Below are positions 34,790 to 45,054 of a stretch of DNA of 64,000 nucleotides, in pieces (position 1 is the stretch's first letter; the number at the start of each line of letters is the position of its first letter). Below the pieces are notes generated by a model. The model was given only the letters and a program-made list of their open reading frames with translations, did no database searches and was not told where the DNA came from. The stretch lies in assembly GCA_963169105.1 (NCBI GenBank), contig OY720632.1, positions 59,119,136 to 59,183,135 on the forward strand, written 5' to 3'. The stretch comes from Ceriagrion tenellum (taxonomy: Eukaryota; Arthropoda; Insecta; Odonata; Coenagrionidae). The translations under genes and the position numbers were made by a program.

Positions 34790-35330
34790 AAAACTTTGCA
34801 ATTATCCACAGAAATAAATTTTACTGCGACCTAGGTTTCGATGTATTTGCATCATCATCAGTTCATTTATGTCACCATCAGGTGCAAAGAGAAACAAGAA
34901 GTAACAAACATCAATGACAGTCGAACGAACAAATGATGAAGGAATAAAAACTTGATGGTACAAAGATACTTAGAGCAGATTTTTTATTTGGTTTTAATCC
35001 TATTTAATGAAACGAAGTTGTAATTTGGCTAGTGAACTTGTAATCAGGTCATGATGATGATGTAAAAACACCGAATCCTAGGTCGCAGTAAAATTTATTT
35101 CTGTGGATAATTGCTAAGTTTTTATTGCTGCATCATTTGTTCGTTCGACTGCCATTGGCATTTGCTACTTTTTGTTTCTCTCTTTACCTTTTTCGAGCAT
35201 TTTTCTTGTTTTATTTGTTACTTTTTGTCTTGTTTTGCTTGGAAGAGAACAAAGATACTTAGAGCTTAATTTGTATCAAGTTTTAATCCTATTAAATGAA
35301 GCGAAGTTGTAATTTGGCTAGTGAACTTTA
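34790..35330. repeat. Complex foldback F6 with inverted and direct repeats
   Basis: 34797-34865 is inverted at 35045-35113, sharing GCAATTATCCACAGAAATAA and CTAGGTCGCAGTAAAA or their complements. A second block (GTCGAACGAACAAATGATG, 34919-34937) is inverted at about 35139-35157. A third block (ACAAAGATACTTAGAGC...TTGTAATTTGGCTAGTGAAC, about 34960-35040) recurs directly at about 35250-35330. This mosaic of inverted and direct partial copies resembles the complex insertions of Penelope-like elements. There is no coding capacity. Confidence 0.7.
34828..34861 (-). ncRNA. Hammerhead-like motif, locus 6 left arm, with stem III
   Basis: On the minus strand the order is CTGATGAT, GATG, CAAATA, CATC, GAA, ACC-TA-GGT, C. 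The core strands, a perfect stem II, a minimal stem III and the GTC triplet are all present. Stem I would need ATAAAT upstream to pair with ATTTAT downstream across an asymmetric internal loop. This is the most complete instance in the window. Its partner at 35050-35078 has lost pairing. Confidence 0.5.
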
Positions 35331-35334
35331 AATT

Positions 35335-38300
35335 CTTAAGCTGATAAATGGAATATGCCTAACAATTCATCTGACTGAAATAAATATACGAAAGCAATTC
35401 AGATGCATCATATTTAGGCAGTGTGCTCTGCATTCTCGTCCAATAAATTTGGATCGGTGTTCACTCAGAATTCCATTCATAGCTGTTTCATCCAGACACT
35501 CCAGACAACCGGTTTGGACGGTCACCGTGTCGAGGTCGTGTGGGCGGATCACTCAATTCGCTTGACGTGAATCCTAAAGAGTTTTTCAACCGAGGGGAAA
35601 CGTTTGTTACAGGTCTCTCACTCATTGGGGATGGTATCATTTCTTTCGTTTTCGGCTTTGAGCTTGCAATTGGTTTTTTGGTATTAGTGTACCAAATTTT
35701 TCTATGGCAGTCATTGTAGTTGTTTTATTATTACACTTGAACTTCATTTTTTATGTATTTTGGTATGAATAATGTATTAACAAATTGAAAGGAACTTTAA
35801 ATGAATTTTTATCTTTGTTTTCAACGAATTTTAAGTGATCTAATCTGATGTTAGTGATCTACGTGATATTCTCTATACCCCCTTACAAATGTTTGTGGGA
35901 TGGCATTGTTTTAGTTTTTTTCCTCATTGCATGAGATTATTCATTAGAGTCATGGATCTTTTAGTAGTTTTGTGTTTGGAACTATCATCTTAGCTCGATC
36001 GATCATCGATAGCTTTCGATTAGCCCGAACGAACGATTGAATCGTTCAGCAATCTACCCCTTTTAAATGTACATTTGACTTCAAATGTCGAGCATTGATC
36101 ATCCTTTCTCGGTCCTCTGTTTATTCCCACTCCAGGAAATTCAGGATTCGTATTTCTAATACCATGTGAGCATGTAAGTTATTGACGATGTTAATCGTCT
36201 TCTTCCCTCTTGACTCCATTCATATTTCTAAGACTCCCCATCGTCTGGGCCCGGGTTGGTTACATGTGGCTGGAAATTGTTTACCAATGCCAACGTCCTC
36301 TTTCTCACGTGATTCGTTTGGGAATTTCTTACATAGTTGCGCTTCTTCCATCAAATATTGTTGTAATAATAATAATAATGATAATTTAAACACCCCTCTT
36401 TTATATAGCACCACAGATTTCCGATCTAGTTCGCTTGTCTAACCGCAGCGAACGACGCTTATGAAAAAAAAATTCATATCACCACCTTCTTTTGGTTTCA
36501 TGGGTAGTTCTTGAATTTCTCTATGTAATTTGTTAAGCATCAGAATCAGCTGTAAAAGGATTTCCTGGTGACCTGAAATTCATGTGCATCGTCAAGATCG
36601 TTGTTGATGTTAAATATGTGATGATACGTGGCATGGTTTTTTGGAAAGTTAAAAATGCATTACCGTCCCCAATATGCTCTACACGTTATTCGAAGATATC
36701 CGATCTCCTGTAATGAGGTTATTTAATCGAATAAGGGAAAATCCGAAGTGCCTATCGAGTACTCGAGTAGATAATTCAGTAAAACCCACTAGTTTGATCA
36801 TGACAAAATGATTTAAGTGCGTCGCGGAAATTGTTACGAAATAATGATTGATTACCTTGATCTATAACCGCCGTAACAAATATCTTTCTATAATGGCTCG
36901 CGCTTCGGGAGACCTGTCTATTCGGTAAGTATTAAGTACATGTTTTTCTCTTATGTATTCGGGCATTCGGTCATTCCTGCACAGGTAATTAAATGAAACT
37001 CTTTTTAAGTTATTTTATCTTCACTGATTATTTTTTATAAATTATCCACACGTATCATTTTAACGCTGAAAAGGAAATTTAAATCGAGTTAAGGGTTGAT
37101 ATTAACTTTTAAGAGGAAATAGTATCCGCAAAAGGCCATCACGTCTACGGCATGAAATAAAAACGTATCTTTTGCACGCTAACGTTGCACTATATTTTTG
37201 AAACTTTCCACCTATTGCTAATTTTATCGTTAAACAATGTCAAAGTATAGACTGTCGCACTGTCGAACGAAACATAATAACCCCGCAACAAAACGACTGC
37301 TCCCTTCCTATCGTATATATTCGAGCGTTAATCACCTCACCCTCGGTTTATTATGCCAAGAATCAACTGTTTTTGCTATGGACTACGTGAAGTTAGTTGT
37401 TCTGCCAACAGTAGGAAAGTAGAGTCCTAAGCTTATGTCTCACCTGTCAACACCGGCCATTCACAACAGAAGGACCGATTGCAGCGCCTTCGTTATGGGA
37501 TAATTGCGAGCTAAACTATTGTGTTGAGGGGGCGAAAGTTTGCTCATTTTGCAAAAGCATTTGTAGGCGTTGCAAAGTTAAGCCTATCAACAAAATTTGC
37601 ATCATCTGCAAACGAAGTTTTGTTAGGACAAAGAAACTTTTGGTAGAATGAATAATAATTTTGTTTTCATAGCAAGCCATAAGTATTTGTGCGAATGGCA
37701 AAAACATTTCTTTCTTTGTGTGGTTTTAGTATTCTAACATTCGTGAGCCTTTTTAGCTCTTCATACCGCACCTATGACATGTCATGATTTTGCGGCAGTG
37801 GTTACGGGACAGTCCAAACTTCTTATATTTTTTATTGAATATAACGCACATATTTCATGAGGGAGAGTTACTTTATTTTCCTACGGAGCATCATTATTGT
37901 TTGACTGAATGATGGAGATAAGAAGGGAGGAATTAGTTGCACCCCTTAAACGTAACTTGTTAGCCGTACCTCCGCAGATTTATGTGACGTATGAATTCCA
38001 TAAAAGCGGCTTTATCTAACGAATTCGTGTTCGTGTATGATTCACTCGTAGGGCTGCTCTTCTTATGATCTGAAATGTTATCAGAAGTGCATTTCTGAAG
38101 TGTGCAATCCCGTAGTCTTTTAACACGAGTTAGGTGAGTGTTAGTAAAATGTTCCTTCGGTGATAATTTGTGTCATCGCTTGCGTTTTATCCCAGGAAGT
38201 ACCCCGGTCAAACTCCTTCGAACATGAAAAAGTTCAAGTTTTTTTGTATCCGATGTCATGCCTCAGTTGACGAGTTGTTTTTGAATGGGTACTCGAACCA

Positions 38301-38440
38301 GATGTCTCCGTGGTCGCCGGTGGATGGGCCCTCAAGTCGAATGAGAACATTTTATATCTATCGTATTTTGTAGAAAATCATTCTGCGATGCCCTTCCCAA
38401 CGCAATACGTTCTTGCGACATTTTGTACTATTCAATGGGA
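35335..38440. other. Intronic stretch without gene
   Basis: AT-rich, with an AAT microsatellite at about 36363-36383 and no open frame or repeat that I can support. Confidence 0.45.
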
Positions 38441-38445
38441 AAAAA

Positions 38446-38840
38446 CACTATGGATCGGAAGCATGGACCATTGGAAAAGCTGACTAGAGCAGACTAGAAG
38501 CCTTCGAGACCTGGTGCTGGAGGATGATGCTGAAGACCAAATGGACGGACAAAATGAGAAATGATGAACTGTACAGAAGAGTAGAAGAGGAAAGGACCAT
38601 ATGGAATACCATACAGAAAAGAAGAACCAGATGGATTGGACACACCCTGAGACATCTTGGGTTTGTGAAAAACTTAATTGAAGGTAAACTAGAGGGAAGA
38701 GTCCCCAGAGGAAGAACCTGGAATAAGTCATGGACCAAGTAAAGAGGAAAGTACATAGGAAGAGATACCAGGAGGTAAGGGAACTGGCATTAGATAGGGA
38801 AGGGTGGAGGGATGCAGTCAACCAATCTTAGGATTGAACA
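38446..38840 (+). mobile_element. LINE reverse-transcriptase tail, family L-EGK, copy D
   Basis: The plus-strand translation includes KTKWTDKMRNDELYRRVEEERTIWNTIQ with RRTRWIGHTLRHLGFVKNLIEG, then, after a frameshift, RYQEVRELALDREGWRDAVNQS. It ends with AACCAATCTTAGGATTGAAC, the family's 3' end. It is 5'-truncated. Confidence 0.85.
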
Positions 38841-38844
38841 ACCA

Positions 38845-40475
38845 ATGATAATGATAGGGAAAAAATTTGCTCCTTCTCGACGGTGCTCGTCAAGTGGTAG
38901 GATATCGCATCCGACTCAAACTTTTGGCCCTTAGGGAGATCGGCCGAGAGAGAGAGAAAGAAGGGAAGGAAAAAGAGCCCCATGGAAGCACACCCAAGTC
39001 GTCGTAGGAACAGTGTACGTGTTATGCTTCTTGTAAACACGTTTCGGCGCCTAGTGGAACGCGTGAAACTGTTTAATCTTTGTAAAACTGTCAACGTGTC
39101 GGATAGTTTAATCGCGAGCTCGCGAAAAACTCGCCCGTCCGCCAGCTGGATCAAGACGCGTTTGGGGGGGAGGGAGGCTGAGAGGGTAAGGGGGCGGAGG
39201 AAGTGTGTGGGGGGTGTGGGAAGAGCAGAGGGGAGAAGAGGGGGAAACAAAGGGGATGGAATAGAAGAAGGATGCTGCTGCTCTCGGCTCCCAAGGGCTC
39301 TGCGGGATTCCATTCCCAAGAGCTGCCCTCGGCGTAAAAAGGAATATCCAGGTGATGGCGAAATATCGGCCCGGATATTCCATTGGAGCATTCCGAACAA
39401 TGTAGGTGATGAAGCCTTTAGCGGGCTGAGTGTTGTCCTTTTTCCTCTGCTACTCGCACTACATGGGTTCTTAAAATAAGATTCACTTTTGCCTGATCTC
39501 AGAATGAGCATCCGTGAAATGCGTATTAAATTTGTTTTCAATAGCGTTGACTTGCGTTGTATTGGCATGTCCATGTTTAAGCTACTTCATTTGCCAATAC
39601 GGAGAAAACTTCTTTGTTGAGCGTTTGTCAATTGACTTGAGGAAAACCTGTTGAGATAGATGTGATTTATTTGACTACTCCTAGTTTAACCCCCTCAACG
39701 ACCTATTTACATGTGACCGATACCATTTGCAAGAATCTGTTGTTACTCTCAATGTGTGAGTTGTATGTCACATTGGAGAAGGTCCCACCACCTTTGGGTT
39801 ACTCTCGCATTGCATCGCTGTATTCTTACCTTTCTCTTTATATGTGGTGTACGTCTTTCGAACTTAAAAATTACAAAACAATTTGCGCGCCCATGATATT
39901 TTAAATTCCAAAGTTGATTCCAAAATTACGGATTAACCAGCTTAAACACCGAAAACGGTGCTTAGTCCGATGGTCAGTGTGATCACTTGAGGTCGAGCAA
40001 TTGATAGATCCGACGGCTTTTGGAGTACACGCATGGTGGACCTCATCTGAGAAAAAATTGAGGTAGTTTAGCCTCTGTAGCAGCGGGAATTTTTTGTGCA
40101 ATCCTCTAAAAATGAAGATATTTCGCATTCCTCCTACTGAGTTGTCTGGGCTTTTCACTTCATCATCTCGTCGAGGTCGAGGAGAGTCGATCGTTGCTGG
40201 GTTAATATTGGGTCGTGACTAAATCGGGCATTATTGAAAGGGAGCGTCTTCCACTCTCCACAACTCTTGTTCTCTCAAGAAAGGTCTTATGTGTTGACAA
40301 TCAGAATACTAAAAACTTAGCGTAATACGCTCTAAAAGACCTCTAGACGGAATCCATTCACTGTTCCTCCTGGACTAACTCGCTGTCGCATGTCAGAATA
40401 CTATGAGCGAATGGCAAAACGTGCGTATTAATTAAACCTATTTTGTGGGAAGTGCTGTTAGGTCTTCATACTCTG
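38845..40475. other. Intronic stretch with G-rich patch
   Basis: An AG-rich run at 38945-38975 and a G-rich patch at 39155-39260 open spurious frames on both strands, including a 248-codon minus-strand frame. I do not call any of them coding. The rest is AT-rich. Confidence 0.4.
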
Positions 40476-40479
40476 GCTG

Positions 40480-40620
40480 TATTTGTGAGGTTGGTAGCCT
40501 ATTGACATCGGCACCCGAATATCTCGGGTTCGTATGCCGCCTCTAGCTTGGATTTAACGTCTTTTTAGGGTAGAGATCTTGAGACTCCACTTCATGAAGA
40601 TAAATTTATATCTGTGGAGA
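40480..40620 (+). mobile_element. tRNA-like sequence, probable SINE
   Basis: GAGGTTGGTAGCCTATTGAC resembles an A-box/D-arm and CTCGGGTTCGTATGCCGCC a B-box/T-arm, about 30 bp apart. A T-run follows at 40561. No other copy was identified in the window. Confidence 0.45.
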
Positions 40621-41135
40621 ATTAAAAGTGGGGAATACACTAATGAAACATTTGTGGTGCTGCATCAAAGGGAAAAGGAATTGTCATGCGAGTAGTGGGA
40701 AGTTCTTCAGATGAAAAGGAGAATGACATGTGCTAATACGCGCTGAGCTGGCCGCTTCTGGAGTATTAACAAATATTACTTGATAATTTCAAATCACGCG
40801 AGTTTCAGGGAGAAACAAAGGATATTATATAATTCCATATGAAAATCCAATTACTTTAAGGGGCGACTATATTAGAGGGATTGAATGAGAGAGATGCGAC
40901 GAGTACAAAAATTATACCTTTCCCCATCACGTTAGTTACTACAGAAAAGAGCGAGAAACAGACATTCTGTTATTCATCTCTTTTCTTTCTCTTCTGAAAT
41001 TCGGTCCCTTTCATGACAAGTGTACTAAAGTCTATCCGTCCCTGTGGCGGGTCGTAATATGTGAATTTCGAACTTCCGGACGGAAGAAGTTGGAAAAGAT
41101 ACAAGAAAGTTTAGACGGTTTGATGTAACCTTATT

Positions 41136-41782
41136 CAGGGTGGCGATCGTCAGGGAAAACCTGGAATTGTCAGGGAACTTTGAATTTCTGGAAAATTCAG
41201 GGAATTCTCGTAACAGTCAGGGATAAACTGGAATAAGAATCCTCGTTATTTTTCTACCATTACGTTTATCGGCCAGTCTTTCCCGCCCTTTATTTCACCA
41301 ACAAAAACTAACGTCCGTCGCTGACGTGCATGGACTAAGCACCATCAATTCGTGGAGTATTCAGTTGTGAATCTTAGTTATTTAGTTGTGTATCAGACGT
41401 ACAATGCATCCCTTTTTTATATCCTTATTGCAATATTTGCCTAGTTGTGTTAAAAAGTATGATCACAATGCATTACGCTCATCACAAGGAATCCGAGGCT
41501 ATGTTCGGAAAATTTTCCCTTGCGTTTTTTTAGCTTCCGAAACTCAGATCGAGAAGTAGCTGGACCACTCTAGCTTATAATAAATACATTCTTGTAGTTA
41601 AAAAAATACGAGACGATGATTAGAAAATTTAAAGCTGCCGTAGACAATTTAATTCAGCAGAAAAGAAATATTCCAATAATAGGTGAACTTTTGGCGATCG
41701 GTCAGGGAAATTGGTAAATGCATCAGGGAAAAGTCAGGGAAAGGTCAGGGAATTTGAAAATTGGATATCAGTAGCCACCCTG
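41136..41782. mobile_element. hAT-like nonautonomous element with clustered TCAGGGAA motifs
   Basis: The ends are CAGGGTGGC on the left and GCCACCCTG on the right, with CAGGG termini typical of hAT elements. TCAGGGAA or TCAGGGAT occurs about eight times, four near each end (41150-41225 and 41700-41755). Such subterminal repeats are common transposase binding sites. I could not see a convincing 8-bp target duplication, so the superfamily is tentative. There is no transposase frame. Confidence 0.6.
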
Positions 41783-41799
41783 TTACTGGTTTGGAGTAG

Positions 41800-42960
41800 C
41801 AGTACGAATCCACTATTGGCGTTTCACGAACTGCGTGCGAATGCTTTGGAGAGGGAACTCGCGAATCGACTTGTTGCGTCATATTGAGAGTCGTTGAATT
41901 CTTTCTTCGCCGCATCTCCGGACGAAACTCGACGACCGCCCTCGCGTGCACCTCTCGTCGTCACCCGCCTCACCACGCGTGTGCACACTCTCTTTCTCCT
42001 CATGGTCGACGCGTGCACGCCTTTCTTTTCCTTTGGTGCTCTCCAGACTCCTCCTACAGCACGCACTCCCAAGTTTCATTTTTTTCCCTCTCCTTCCCCG
42101 CCGTCATCTCCATGTATCGTGAATTTTTTTTCCTCCGCCGCGGGACGGAGGCCTCTTCTTCTCTTCCTTCTCCTCACAGGCCTCCGCGACTCCCGTCCGA
42201 TCCTTCCCCAGCCACTCGCGCCCTCTCCTTCGATCCCACCCAACCCCGCCCCCATCTCTCCACCACCACCACACCCCCACTCCACCCCACCCCCTTTCAA
42301 TCTCTTCCTTCCCCCTTCCACCCGCGGGATGACTTCCGGTCCTCCGCCGACGGATTCGACGCATGCGCCCTCTGCCCTCCCATTCATCTCTCTCTTTCTC
42401 GAGCGCGCATGCGAACACACGCAACACGCTTACAAATATATATATATGGGTGTGTGCGTGTGTGGGTTAGCACGCGTGCGCTCGCGTTCCTCCTCTCCAC
42501 GCACGGGCCCGCATACGCGAACGCGCTTTTTTTTTTTTTTTTTTTTTAAACTCCCCCTGCTTCTTTTTTTTCGCTCGTCCTTCGCCGATTCGCCCGCCCT
42601 CTTTCCTCCTCTTCCTCCTCCTCCCCTATCAAATCCCTCCCTCTCTCCCTCCTCCCGCCCTCCCTCCCTCCTCTTCCCTCGCCTCGCAGATTGCCCCCTT
42701 TAGGTGGCCGCGTGCGTTCTTCCCCGTGCCCGCCTCCTCCCTACTTTCATTTTATAATCTGCTTCCCCTTTGAGATTCAAGGGGTTGGATCACTCGGAAC
42801 GGCTCTCGCGGCGGCGTCCTCTGCCGTCGAAACGGCCTTCCCGCAGACTTATTCCGCTCTCGCTCTCACCGCGGCGGCACCGTTTATTTCGCCCCTCCCC
42901 CCCCCACACCAAAGAGGCTCTTCATCGCCCTTTTTCATTTTATCGCGATTTCGGTTGGTT
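41800..42960. promoter_or_regulatory. Pyrimidine-rich CpG island within the intron
   Basis: The plus strand is dominated by C and T with frequent CpG, and frames of 100 to 269 codons are open on several registers at once. Simple runs include (AT)n near 42437 and a T-run of 20 at 42528-42547. A TSS for an alternative first exon, or an antisense transcript, is possible but unproven. I found no consensus ATG-plus-donor exon in phase with the exon at 48920. Confidence 0.4.
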
Positions 42961-42964
42961 TAAA

Positions 42965-43835
42965 ATAAAAGAGGAGACTAGTCTTTTAATTTTTATTTTG
43001 CTTGTCAACTCTCTCAGTTTTGTGTGATTCACAGAAGGATTCGGGATTTCACGAATCCCTATTGTCTCATTTTAAATAATAATTTATAATAATAATTTTA
43101 TTCACCTGTTTGGTCATACATTTAAGTAGGCATAGGCTTTGTCAGAAGGAACTTAATCCAGTACATTTTAACGAGTTTAAATTAAACACTCAATAGCCTT
43201 TATAACAATAAGTAAACAAAATTAACAATTTTTATAGAATACAAACACAATATACATGATAAGTTTTAGATGTCGTAATAGTTATAGATTAAAGTTGCAT
43301 TGTATTACAGTTTCATTTCATTTTGATGTTTCAGAAAAGAGGAAACTCATCCACGGTATAGAATACTTTGCTAAGAAGTAAACGTTTCAGTTTGATTTTG
43401 AATTCCCCCAAAGAATTAATATTCCTTATGCTTTCAGGAAGAAGGTTATATGGTTTTATTCCTTTATGGAAAGGACCATCACTGCATCTTTTTGAGTTCC
43501 TTGGTAGCTCATGTAGTTTTTCTCTGGATCTAGTTCCATAACTATGGAACTCCTCATTTTTACCTGTATATTGAGTGTATATTTCTTTTAATAAATACCA
43601 GTAAGTTAAGGATGTATGGAGATGTTAATTTTAAAATTTTAAGACCTTCAAAGTGAATTGCATTGACAAATGACGTGGTTCGAAGTTACTCGCACGGGTA
43701 GGTATACACCCAATGTTGGGTTTATCCACCGCGACAGTGGCTTTGTAAGCACGACTTCGTCTCATGTGCTACAATATAGACTTGAGGCATGAACATGTAG
43801 TTCGCGTAAACCCCCATTTGAAATTCGCCTTGAAG
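42965..43835. other. Intronic stretch without gene
   Basis: AT-rich, with AAT-type runs near 43075-43100. Nothing is supported. Confidence 0.5.
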
Positions 43836-43840
43836 GAAGA

Positions 43841-44095
43841 TGGCTTGGTGGTAGGACTGGCTCACACACCGGCAATTGGAAGATACGGGCTCGAATCCCG
43901 GTCAAGTCAGATTATTTTTTTCATGGCGAATGACAACCCTTGGCTCTATTGTCTCGTTGGAGGATGGTCGATTTCTCTCTGGTTCTCACGACTTGCTAGG
44001 AAAATTCGTTCTAAACAATTTTTAAAGCGCCATAAACTCGGCATGTCCTTGGCAGTCATTATTTCGTCGGAGTGACCATCTCTGTCTGCACTTTT
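43841..44095 (+). mobile_element. tRNA-derived SINE S2, second plus copy
   Basis: GGCTTGGTGGTAGGACTGGC resembles an A-box region, and GGGCTCGAATCCCGGTCAAG is a clear B box and T-arm, followed by TCAGATTATTTTTTTC and ATGGCGAATG. The latter part parallels the copy at 17480-17700. It is not a functional tRNA by pairing. Confidence 0.7.
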
Positions 44096-44389
44096 TCTCA
44101 TGCACGTGTTACTTCTGGTCGGTGCTTATGTTCTTCATTAAACATTGTGACAATCTTGCTGTCGCTGGATCTATACTCCTATCCATATGTCCAAATTGAA
44201 CTGAAATATTTCCGTAATTGCTTCTTACGTTGACTAAATATTGCGCAGTAGTTTTATTCTGAAAGGTGTTTGTCGCGATTGTGTCAGTCTATCTTCCTCA
44301 GTGGTGCTTCGACGGAACATCCGTCCATTTTTGGCTACAGCCCAATTTGAGCCTCGGTCATCTCATGACAGAAAATTGTACATGACAGA

Positions 44390-45050
44390 AATTGTAAGTC
44401 ATCAAATGAAAATATCTTAATAAGTCCTTAACTTGACTCATTTTTTTCACGCGGTACGTTTGAAACTTCATCAAAACGGAAGGTATATTGTGATCCCGAA
44501 GAATTTACTGCGGTGACAATGTGATTAATTTTCAAAAATAATTAAGAAAACACACAAAACACTCTTGTTATTTTTTGACGAGATCTAAGTGTAGGAAATG
44601 CCTCATTTTTTAACCTCCTCGGTCCTGGCGTATTGTATACAATACACAGAGTTTTGAATTTTTTCCCGCTCAGCAACGCAAAATATTGGCAACACCACTA
44701 GTTCAGCGCTTGCTGATAAGTGGCAGCATCATTAAGAACCTTGATTCACGGGGATATTAACTCAGGAAACATGGCTTACAACGCAAAACGTAAGTGTGAA
44801 GGATTTTTCAAAAATAATGCTGGATATGTCTCGGGACTGAGGAGGTTAATATCAGGTCTCTCTGGAGTGTATACACGTACCATTTCCCACATAAAAGGAC
44901 TGGTATTTTTTTGGCAAATATCTCGGAAAGTAATGTTGTAAGGGGTTGAATTTTTGATGTCAATGGAAGGGTGATATATTTTTCTTTAAAATGAGACAAA
45001 ATTCATTGATTTCTAGGTAAAATGATATTTTGCTCAAACTACCTTAAAGC
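44390..45050 (-). repeat. Dispersed repeat family R1, copy C, interrupted by a TTAA element
   Basis: On the minus strand it starts near AAGGTAGTTTGAGCAAAATA and continues with AATACCAGTCC and CTCCAGAGAGACC. It is then interrupted by the 232-bp TTAA element and resumes with TTTTTGAAAATTAATCACATT, ending at ACGTACCGCGTG plus AAAAAAATGAGTCAA. Copies A and B share these blocks without the insertion. Confidence 0.7.
44610..44849. mobile_element. TTAA-flanked MITE, piggyBac-type, nested in repeat R1
   Basis: A 232-bp element (44614-44845) has inverted termini CCTCCTCGGTCC and GGACTGAGGAGG (one mismatch in 12) and TTAA on each side (44610-44613 and 44846-44849). The related copy at 1020-1430 has an uninterrupted ATTTAAAAATT at the equivalent place. 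It is nonautonomous and unrelated in its ends to the TTAA element at 2723. Confidence 0.8.
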
Positions 45051-45054
45051 ATTC

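Noticed and set aside
38828..39574. 248-codon minus-strand frame
   Set aside because: It spans an AG/G-rich patch with frames open on both strands and has no recognised domain.
42437..42547. AT repeat and 20-base T-run as CRISPR-like or satellite array
   Set aside because: Simple microsatellites only; no repeat-spacer structure anywhere in the window.
41894..42703. 269-codon and 221-codon plus-strand frames
   Set aside because: Both are open over the same pyrimidine-rich sequence in different registers, which marks composition rather than coding.
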